The notes under the pieces: generated by a model
What the model saw: the letters and a program-made list of their open reading frames with translations, nothing else
What the model was told of the DNA's origin: nothing
The model's database searches: none
In this document: piece after piece, positions 1 through 4,771 of the stretch
How the letters are laid out: the number at the start of each line of letters is the position of its first letter
How positions within the stretch are numbered: position 1 is the first letter of the stretch
Assembly (NCBI GenBank): GCA_905211485.1
Contig: CAJMAW010000125.1
Location: forward strand, 1 to 8,248
DNA length: 8,248 bases
Direction of reading: 5' to 3'
Source of the DNA: an uncultured Lentisphaeria bacterium
GTDB taxonomy: Bacteria; Verrucomicrobiota; Lentisphaeria; Victivallales; UBA1829
Program-made: the position numbers and the translations under genes

Positions 1-828
1 CTCGCAACCTCCATCGAGTACTGTCAGGAGATCTTCGAGGCCTATCAGAAAGCGGGCAAACTGTTTGCCACCGGTTTTGTCCTTCGCTACGCTCCGATTT
101 ACCGCAAGGCATACGAGATTCTCAATTCCGGAAAAATCGGCAGGCTGATCGCGCTGGAAGCCAATGAGAACATCGCCCCCGATCACGGCGGTTATATCAT
201 GTGCAACTGGAGGCGGTTGAAAAAGCTGGCCGGGCCGCATATTCTGGAAAAGTGCTGCCACGACCTCGATCTGATCAACTGGTTCTGCAATTCTCTGCCG
301 AGCCGGGTGGCGGCATTCGGCGGCCGTGATTTCTTCCGGCCGGAAAACCGCAATCTGGAAGAAAAGTACGGGGTCAAAACCTTCAAGTCCTGGTGGGATC
401 CGCATACGTTGGAAACTCCGTTCAACAACGACACCGATCTGATGGATAATATGGTGTCGATTGCGGAATTCCGCAACGGGATACGGACAACCTTTACGGC
501 AACGATGTCCAACCGGATTCCGGAACGCCGGATGCGGTTCAACTGCACCGAAGGGACAATGTGCCTGGATCTTTATACCGGCATCCTGCGGTATCGCAAC
601 CTCGCCGATGAAGGCGTCACCGAAATTGTCTGCAGCGGAGACGGTCACGGCGGCGGCGACGACTACATCATGAAGGAGCTTTACGAATCGATGACCAAGG
701 GCGTCGTCCCGAAATGCAGCGGCAATGAGGGCTTGCAGAGCGCGGTTTACGCGCTGTCGCTCGACCGTGCCGCGGTTTCAGGCGAAGTGGTCAATCTGGA
801 GCCGATCTGGAAATCGCTTCACCGGTAA
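1..828 (+). CDS. Gfo/Idh/MocA family oxidoreductase, 5'-truncated by window edge
   Basis: The frame is open from the first base and ends at TAA 826-828, giving 275 visible codons. Members of this family usually have about 350-400 residues, so roughly the first 100 (most of the Rossmann NAD(P)-binding half) lie outside the window. The visible part starts with LATSIEYCQEIFEAYQKAGK, which is what normally follows the catalytic EKP lysine motif. It continues with TGFVLRYAPIY and the segment HILEKCCHDLDLINW (fragment residues 80-94). That segment matches the family's substrate-site region, in which a conserved Asp and His sit close together; here His87, Asp88 and Asp90. The C-terminal alpha/beta domain then follows, ending in a typical helix (SAVYALSLDRAAVSGEVVNL). 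Family members oxidise or epimerise sugars, inositols or sugar acids in the cytoplasm. The exact substrate cannot be read from the sequence. No clear terminator follows; there is only a weak imperfect hairpin at about 822-843. Confidence 0.88.
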   Translation, partial: LATSIEYCQEIFEAYQKAGKLFATGFVLRYAPIYRKAYEILNSGKIGRLIALEANENIAPDHGGYIMCNWRRLKKLAGPHILEKCCHDLDLINWFCNSLPSRVAAFGGRDFFRPENRNLEEKYGVKTFKSWWDPHTLETPFNNDTDLMDNMVSIAEFRNGIRTTFTATMSNRIPERRMRFNCTEGTMCLDLYTGILRYRNLADEGVTEIVCSGDGHGGGDDYIMKELYESMTKGVVPKCSGNEGLQSAVYALSLDRAAVSGEVVNLEPIWKSLHR

Positions 829-1229
829 ATTGAGAAATTCACCGCCATTTTAAGGAGAACGAAAGGATATTTTTGAACATAGAGGCTACTCGACAAAACT
901 CCTGGTTGCGGATTGCATCCGACGCCTTAAGACAGAGGCTTCGAATTCACACGTTTTTCGCATGTGGCATATATCGGCGAATGTCTGGAACGTTCGCGGT
1001 CGATGGAAGGTTGGGAACGATGGCTTACCCGCTGCCGGTGTGAAGTGCTAGAAAATATCTTTTGAAGAACAGAAACAGAGATACAATAAGTTTTGATTTT
1101 GGCAAAAAACGACACCTATGGTTACATGGGTAAGGGGAATTACGCTTCGAATATAAGAAAAACTGGAAAAAAGTTACAAAAGTGGCTTGACAAAACCTAA
1201 CATGGAAGAATCTGACAGGAGTGAATATC
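829..1229. other. Intergenic region, about 400 bases, possible decayed short ORF
   Basis: No convincing gene was found. An AAGGAG-like ribosome-binding site at 852-857 precedes a frame that is open from about 867 to the TGA at 1041-1043, but the codon at the expected start distance is ATA (867-869). The first usable start is TTG at 873. The resulting protein of about 56 residues is not recognised. The overlapping frame (open 854-1050) is equally unhelpful, so this may be a pseudogene remnant. The second half (about 1050-1215) is A-rich. It contains TTGACA at 1187-1192, a perfect -35 hexamer, but no good -10 at the right distance; 1210-1215 (ATCTGA) is poor. The actual promoter of the beta-helix gene downstream could not be settled. 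Confidence 0.4.
1217..1221 (+). promoter_or_regulatory. Ribosome-binding site AGGAG of the beta-helix gene
   Basis: AGGAG lies 8 bases ahead of ATG 1230. It overlaps the in-frame GTG at 1221, which therefore cannot be the start. This decides the start codon in favour of ATG 1230. Confidence 0.75.
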
Positions 1230-2516
1230 ATGACGGATGTAACCGCATTCGGCGCCGTTGGCGACGGCGTCACCAAAGACACCCAAGCCGTGCAGCGGGC
1301 AATCGACTGTGGCGGCGTGATCGCGTTTCCGCCGGGAACTTATCTCTGCGGAACCTTGTATCTGCGCGACGACATTGCATTGGAACTCGCACCGGGGGCG
1401 GTTCTGTTAGCCAGTCCCGATCAGGCGGACTACAACACCGACGACTTCGCGCCGGACAACCATGTCTACGAAATGGAATGCGTGACCGGTGCCCACTTCA
1501 TCATCGCACGAAACTGCCATAACGTCACCATTCGCGGCGGCGGCAGAATCGACGGCAACCGCGCGGCGATTTACGATCTGCCCGCAGCACAGGTCTGCTC
1601 ATACGAAACGATTTCATGGCGGCCGGGACAGATGATTTTCTTCCAACACAGCAGTAACATTACGATTGCGGACGTGGAGCTGACCAATTCTCCATACTGG
1701 AACTGCTTTTTGTACAACTGCACCGATGTTCAAATCCGTGGTTTGCGGATTAAAAATCCGATGCACACGCCTAACGGCGACGGACTGGATCTCGACGCGT
1801 GTCGACGGGTTACTGTGAGCGACTGCATCATTGAGACCGGTGACGACTGCATCGCACTGCGCGCCTGCGGGGATTTCGGTGCGGATCAGCCGGTCTGCGA
1901 AAACATTTGCATTACCAACTGTATCCTGACCACAGTTTGTAACGCGGTGCGTCTCGGCGTGGGGGCGGGGGTCATCCGCAACGTCTCAATGGATAACTGC
2001 ACCATTATCGGTTCGCGGACGGGAATTTGCTTCGTGACCAAATATTTCGCAGGAGCGTCACTGCAAATCGAAGATTGCATGTTTTCGCAGCTTCGGATTG
2101 AGGCAGAGCGTCCTTTTTCATTTCATAGCAACGCATGGGGACGCAAACTCGGACCGGTGACGCGGAAAATTGAAAACATTCTCTTGTGCAACATTCGCGG
2201 CACCGTCTGCGCGGGGTGCCTGATTGACGCCTATGCGCCGGGGAATATTCGTAATCTTACGTTTGACAACGTGGTGCTGACGTTGCAGCCGAAAACCGGG
2301 TACAGCGAATACCGCGATGCGGATTACGATTTCACAGAAAACACCGACCTGATCCCGCGCGCGGCGTGGCTGATCCGCAATGCGGCGGACATCCATTTCC
2401 GGGCCTGTGATGTCCTCCATATGGCGGCCCAGCCGGATATTTCGGAAAAAGTCTGTTGCGGGAGTACCGTTTCTGATGGCAATCTATCTGTCAAAGATGA
2501 CGCATGCACGCGCTGA
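1230..2516 (+). CDS. GH28-like right-handed beta-helix glycosidase, cysteine-rich
   Basis: The protein has 428 residues from ATG 1230. Its N-terminus (FGAVGDGVTKDTQAVQRAID, then GGVIAFPPGTYLCGTLYL) is the classic opening of pectin-lyase-fold and GH28 proteins. The body repeats short beta-helix turns such as NCHNVTIRGGGRIDG. The candidate acid/base aspartates are visible: NGDGLDLD (Asp184, Asp187) for the NTD motif and TGDDCIAL (Asp205, Asp206) for the DD motif. The canonical GHG motif is replaced by CNAVRLGVG (residues 237-245) and no clear RIK motif was seen, so this belongs to a divergent branch. GH28 enzymes hydrolyse galacturonic-acid or rhamnogalacturonan linkages; the substrate here is uncertain. 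There is no signal peptide, so it probably acts inside the cell on imported oligosaccharides. I counted 25 cysteines (nearly 6%), which fits a reducing cytoplasm. A catalytically altered homologue is possible. Confidence 0.85.
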   Translation: MTDVTAFGAVGDGVTKDTQAVQRAIDCGGVIAFPPGTYLCGTLYLRDDIALELAPGAVLLASPDQADYNTDDFAPDNHVYEMECVTGAHFIIARNCHNVTIRGGGRIDGNRAAIYDLPAAQVCSYETISWRPGQMIFFQHSSNITIADVELTNSPYWNCFLYNCTDVQIRGLRIKNPMHTPNGDGLDLDACRRVTVSDCIIETGDDCIALRACGDFGADQPVCENICITNCILTTVCNAVRLGVGAGVIRNVSMDNCTIIGSRTGICFVTKYFAGASLQIEDCMFSQLRIEAERPFSFHSNAWGRKLGPVTRKIENILLCNIRGTVCAGCLIDAYAPGNIRNLTFDNVVLTLQPKTGYSEYRDADYDFTENTDLIPRAAWLIRNAADIHFRACDVLHMAAQPDISEKVCCGSTVSDGNLSVKDDACTR

Positions 2517-2542
2517 ATTGTCATGTGCGGGAATAAATGGTT

Positions 2543-2563
2543 CTGTTTTTCAGTAAAAAACAG
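2543..2563. terminator. Possible weak hairpin terminator after the beta-helix gene
   Basis: An 8-base-pair perfect stem (CTGTTTTT with AAAAACAG, loop of 5) starts 26 bases after the stop at 2516. It is AT-rich and is not followed by a clean U-tract, so termination is doubtful. It also overlaps the first copy of the insertion-sequence direct repeat, so it could instead be part of a transposon end. Confidence 0.3.
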
Positions 2564-2577
2564 GTGACACTTTTCTC
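2553..2577 (+). repeat. Direct repeat copy R1 (insertion-sequence end-like)
   Basis: This 25-base segment reads GTAAAAAACAGGTGACAC followed by TTTTCTC. It recurs at 2862-2885 with one base deleted and two substitutions (CAGGTGACAC becomes CGGGTAACAC). Its AACAGG core also resembles the reverse complement of the sequence near the insertion sequence's right end (4559-4581). It may therefore be an older or alternative left end, or a transposase-binding repeat. Confidence 0.7.
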
Positions 2578-2589
2578 CATGTTAATAAA

Positions 2590-2631
2590 TTGACAGTCAA
2601 TATGATGCAACATTGCATCATATTCTGTCAA
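2590..2631. repeat. Long perfect-armed inverted repeat / hairpin 1
   Basis: The inner arms AATATGATGCAA (2599-2610) and TTGCATCATATT (2613-2624) are perfect 12-base complements around a CA loop. The outer arms TTGACAG (2590-2596) and CTGTCAA (2625-2631) add seven more pairs, with only a two-base bulge (TC, 2597-2598). The result is a 19-pair cruciform or RNA hairpin. It could be an operator for a dimeric regulator, an RNA element, or a subterminal transposon hairpin. It is not a standard terminator, because the base is followed by TAAGAG. Confidence 0.85.
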
Positions 2632-2651
2632 TAAGAGTAAGATAGCATGGA

Positions 2652-2676
2652 AAATTCTGATTGCAAATCAGAATTT
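2652..2676. repeat. Perfect inverted repeat / hairpin 2
   Basis: AAATTCTGATT (2652-2662) and AATCAGAATTT (2666-2676) are perfect 11-base complements with loop GCA. The hairpin lies 20 bases after hairpin 1 and about 24 bases before the GC-rich structured block, so it looks like part of one composite non-coding element. The U-containing 3' arm is not followed by a T-run, so it is unlikely to be an intrinsic terminator. Confidence 0.8.
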
Positions 2677-2697
2677 CTGAATCATAAATCAATTTGA

Positions 2698-2850
2698 CCG
2701 ACGCTGGAGGATCGGCTTTCAAGGAAAGGCGATCCGGAAGCGCCGGAACCGTCCGTAGGACGGAGTGAACGCGGGAATAAGCCTCCGATTAATGCAATTC
2801 GCTGCCGTCACGAAAAAGTCTGATGTTGTGCTAAGCTGCGGGAAAATGGT
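2698..2850 (+). ncRNA. Candidate structured RNA, possibly HEARO/omegaRNA-like, upstream of transposase
   Basis: This GC-rich stretch has no ORF but has nested pairings. A 12-base stem with a single G-G mismatch joins 2709-2720 to 2724-2735 with loop AAG. CCGG 2734-2737 pairs with CCGG 2743-2746. A perfect 6-pair stem CCGTCC/GGACGG joins 2749-2754 to 2758-2763 with loop GTA. GGAGG 2706-2710 can pair with CCTCC 2782-2786 and close the whole block as a multibranch junction, although 2709-2710 are shared with the first stem. The order of elements reminds me of HEARO RNAs, the omegaRNAs of IscB/IsrB nucleases. That comparison is from memory only, and no IscB or IsrB gene is present here. The 3' boundary is unknown; about 2787 is the last position with clear pairing. 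A different, unnamed mobile-element RNA is equally possible. Confidence 0.42.
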
Positions 2851-2861
2851 TTGAAGAGTTT

Positions 2862-2885
2862 GTAAAAACGGGTAACACTTTTCTC
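2862..2885 (+). repeat. Direct repeat copy R2 (probable IS left end)
   Basis: This 24-base copy of R1 reads GTAAAAACGGGTAACACTTT followed by TCTC, 309 bases downstream of R1. It lies immediately ahead of the transposase ribosome-binding site (AAGGAGG, 2891-2897). This is the expected place for a left terminal repeat that also carries the transposase binding site. Confidence 0.7.
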
Positions 2886-2907
2886 AGAACAAGGAGGAAG
2901 GTGTGAA

Positions 2908-4563
2908 ATGAAAGCTGCACCGGAAACAGGGCCGAATCGGAGTGGAACCCGTTATTCGGCGGCCGACAAGCTCAAGGCTGTGAAACTTTATTTTGAAGAA
3001 GATTATCAGGCCAAAGACATCGCGCGGGAACTCGGGATCGGGAAAAGTTCCCTCGGCAAATGGATCCGTGAATACCGGGAAAAAGGTTCTGGAGCTTTCA
3101 CGTCTCCACCGGAGAAAAGTGCTGCTGCAGCGGAAAAATCCGATCCAGCCCGGGAGTTTGTCCGCGCGCAAATTCTCGAACACAAAGCCGCACATCCGGA
3201 TCATGGCGTCAAACGGATCACTCAGATCTTCCGCCGCTTTCTCGGTCTGCCGGTCAAAACTCATGAAGTCCGCGCTGTTTTGCAGGCGCACCCGTCATCG
3301 TCAACGGCGACAACGTCCCGTACCAGGCGTTCTCCCGCTCCGATGCGGTTCTTCGAACGGCGTTCTCCCGCTCCGATGCGGTTCTTCGAACGGCGTTCTC
3401 CCAATGAACTATGGCACACCGACGTAATGTATTTCATCATGCCGAACCACGAAAAAGTCTTTGTCATCGGCTATCTGGATGATTATTCGCGTTATGTGGT
3501 CTCCATGGATCTGTTTCATCGCCAGACGGTTGGAAATACCATTGATCTGTTGAAAAAAGCGTGCGGTGACTATACGTTCCCGAAAGAAATCCTGACCGAC
3601 GGCGGCCGTCAGTTCGTCAGCTGGACCGGGAACAACCAGTTCGGAACCTATCTGCGCAACCACCAGATCAAGCATACGGTCTGCCGCACCCACCATCCGC
3701 AGACCAATGGAAAAATGGAACGGTTTTGGCGGACGTTGCGGCAGGAGTTTTTCGACAAGGCGAAGATCAGCAGTTTCGATGATCTCCGGGAGCAGCTGGC
3801 GCTCTATGTCCGGCACTACAATTTTCAGCGTCCCCATCAGGGAATCGGCGGCCTGACCCCGGCGGATCGTTTTTTTGAAATCGAAACGACGGTGAAACGG
3901 CAGCTCGCCGAGAAAATAGCAGACAATACTCTCGAACTTGCCTTGAAAGGCCATGTCCGCAAACCGTTTATGATGGTCGGGCGCGTCGGGGATTCCTGTG
4001 TGTCGATTCTGGAGAAAAAGGGACGGATTTCCATGCAGATCGACGGCGTCGAACAACCGACCGGGGAAACATCCCCTCTGATCATTTCCGATGAAAACAT
4101 CACGCAACAGCTTGACAAACAACCAATCATGGAGAATATTGAAAATGGAGAAGACCCATCCGACAGCAGTGGAAAATGCGGAGAAATCAGCAATGACCGA
4201 ATCGCAGACACCGCCGTTGACGGCGCAGGAGAAATGCAAGGCGGTCCTCTCGGTCTGGACGGAGAAAACCAGTGTGAGCGCGGTCTGCCGCCGGTATTCG
4301 GTGCGGCCCCCGCAGGTGGAACGCTGGGAGTTGCTTGCTCTGGAGGGAATGCTGAAAGCTCTGGAGGCACGTCCGAGGGGACGCAAGGCGTTGGAGATGA
4401 AAGAGAACTCACTTTCGTGTCATCTCGAGAAACTGCTGGATCGCAAGATGTTGCAGAACGAAAGGAGACAAGCCCGGAAGAAAGAGGAGAAACTGTCGGG
4501 AACACATCTGGCAACGATTTCCGGCATTTTTCCATCGCGATTTCCCAGTTAACCATCGTGTGA
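2908..4563 (+). CDS. DDE transposase, rve integrase core, IS481-like
   Basis: The ATG at 2908 follows AAGGAGG (2891-2897) by 10 bases. Residues 15-58 form a helix-turn-helix of the transposase type (KDIARELGIGKSSLGKWIRE). Residues 83-125 resemble a second HTH/linker region. Residues 165-325 are the rve RNase-H-like core, with catalytic Asp172 (LWHTDVMYF), Asp231 (ILTDGG) and Glu271 (NGKMERFW). The last two are 39 residues apart, slightly more than the usual 35. A beta-rich tail follows to about residue 392. It cuts and joins DNA ends during transposition. Two oddities: residues 141-162 are an 11-residue tandem duplication just before the first catalytic Asp, and beyond about residue 410 the frame becomes Gly/Ser/Glu-rich and unlike any transposase, because it reads across another ORF (4145-4552). 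The true end is probably near 4140, with a lost stop or a frameshift. Confidence 0.88.
   Translation: MKAAPETGPNRSGTRYSAADKLKAVKLYFEEDYQAKDIARELGIGKSSLGKWIREYREKGSGAFTSPPEKSAAAAEKSDPAREFVRAQILEHKAAHPDHGVKRITQIFRRFLGLPVKTHEVRAVLQAHPSSSTATTSRTRRSPAPMRFFERRSPAPMRFFERRSPNELWHTDVMYFIMPNHEKVFVIGYLDDYSRYVVSMDLFHRQTVGNTIDLLKKACGDYTFPKEILTDGGRQFVSWTGNNQFGTYLRNHQIKHTVCRTHHPQTNGKMERFWRTLRQEFFDKAKISSFDDLREQLALYVRHYNFQRPHQGIGGLTPADRFFEIETTVKRQLAEKIADNTLELALKGHVRKPFMMVGRVGDSCVSILEKKGRISMQIDGVEQPTGETSPLIISDENITQQLDKQPIMENIENGEDPSDSSGKCGEISNDRIADTAVDGAGEMQGGPLGLDGENQCERGLPPVFGAAPAGGTLGVACSGGNAESSGGTSEGTQGVGDERELTFVSSRETAGSQDVAERKETSPEERGETVGNTSGNDFRHFSIAISQLTIV
3326..3402 (+). repeat. 33-base tandem duplication inside the transposase gene
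   Basis: The unit beginning GGCGTTCTCCCGCTCCGATG occupies 3326-3358. It repeats identically at 3359-3391 and is followed by an 11-base partial copy at 3392-3402. Because 33 is a multiple of three, the frame is kept and the protein gains a second copy of RSPAPMRFFER. Perfect identity between the copies suggests a recent slippage or recombination event. Confidence 0.95.
4145..4552 (+). CDS. Small HTH protein overprinted on the transposase 3' end
   Basis: The ATG at 4145 follows GGAG (4131-4134) by 10 bases, and the frame (135 codons) closes with TAA at 4550-4552. It is +1 relative to the transposase frame. Residues 25-72 (LTAQEKCKAVLSVWTEK, then SVSAVCRRYSVRPPQVERWE) look like an IS3 OrfA-type helix-turn-helix, the DNA-binding part of a transposase. 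Residues 92-118 are a charged, basic, probably coiled helix (LEKLLDRKMLQNERRQARKK). Its codons look normal for the surrounding genes, while the overlapping transposase frame gives low-complexity sequence here, so I take this frame as the real one. It may be an accessory DNA-binding subunit, made separately or joined to the transposase by frameshifting. The function is inferred only from the fold. Confidence 0.65.
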   Translation: MEKTHPTAVENAEKSAMTESQTPPLTAQEKCKAVLSVWTEKTSVSAVCRRYSVRPPQVERWELLALEGMLKALEARPRGRKALEMKENSLSCHLEKLLDRKMLQNERRQARKKEEKLSGTHLATISGIFPSRFPS

Positions 4564-4598
4564 CTCCCTGTTAAAATAACATATTTTACCTCATCTTC

Positions 4599-4741
4599 AA
4601 TCCAATAAATAATAAAAATAATATTTTTAATATTTTTAAATAAGACTCCACCATCTTGAATTTTAGTGATTGTCCTTAATTTTCTGAAACACGTTGGTAA
4701 ATCCCGATGTTGAATTTTAATGCGATTGTATTTATTGGATT
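4599..4741. repeat. 13-base inverted repeat pair flanking the regulator leader
   Basis: AATCCAATAAATA (4599-4611) and TATTTATTGGATT (4729-4741) are perfect inverted complements separated by 117 bases. The right arm overlaps the regulator's promoter between the -35 and -10 boxes. The pair could be a distant operator pair for autoregulation by DNA looping, or the ends of a small decayed element. Confidence 0.7.
4656..4729 (+). repeat. Direct repeat pair in the regulator upstream region
   Basis: TTGAATTTTAGTGATTGT (4656-4673) recurs as TTGAATTTTAATGCGATTGT (4710-4729), differing by a two-base insertion and otherwise nearly identical, 54 bases apart. Such spaced direct repeats upstream of a regulator are candidate binding sites. 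Confidence 0.6.
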
Positions 4742-4753
4742 TTGTGATATAAT
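4726..4753 (+). promoter_or_regulatory. Extended -10 promoter of the regulator gene
   Basis: A perfect TATAAT lies at 4748-4753 and is preceded by TGA (4745-4747), making an extended -10 (TGN-TATAAT). A weak -35, TTGTAT (4726-4731), sits 16 bases upstream. Initiation would fall near 4760, immediately before AGGAG (4761-4765), so the 5' leader would be only about 12 bases. Confidence 0.7.
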
Positions 4754-4771
4754 ATAGTTTAGGAGAGTTAT

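Larger units (their letters stand above)
2861..4581 (+). mobile_element. Insertion sequence with DDE transposase (IS481-like)
   Basis: The proposed left end is TGTAAAAACGGGTAACAC, starting at 2861. The proposed right end, read inward on the other strand from 4581, is TGTTATTTTAACAGGGAGTC, continuing ACAC. The two share a TGT tip and an AC(A)GGG...ACAC core, so they look like imperfect terminal inverted repeats in the usual TG...CA format. Between them lie the transposase and a second small HTH ORF. I see no convincing target-site duplication (flanks GAGTT and TATTT differ). The second end-like repeat at 2553 means the true left end may instead be about 308 bases further left, which would include the structured non-coding block. 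The boundaries are therefore approximate. Confidence 0.55.
4564..4771. other. AT-rich intergenic region with repeats ahead of the regulator
   Basis: This 208-base stretch is far richer in A/T than its neighbours. It contains the presumed right end of the insertion sequence, a near-palindrome AAAAATA-A-TATTTTT (4614-4628), a 13-base inverted repeat pair, a direct repeat pair and the regulator promoter. No ORF in it looks real. Confidence 0.7.

Noticed and set aside
1187..1215. Perfect TTGACA as a promoter of the beta-helix gene
   Set aside because: No acceptable -10 lies 16-18 bases downstream, and transcription would begin close to or within the ribosome-binding site.
2590..2676. Hairpins 1 and 2 as rho-independent terminators
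   Set aside because: They are AT-rich and lack a following T-run. The spacing and pairing fit an operator or mobile-element role better.
2847..2855. ATGGTTTGA after the structured block as the start of an IscB gene
   Set aside because: Many IscB genes may begin with similar codons, but the frame stops after two codons and no IscB-like sequence follows on either side of the insertion sequence.
3326..3402. CRISPR-like array
   Set aside because: The two units are directly adjacent without spacers and lie in frame within a coding region. It is a tandem duplication.
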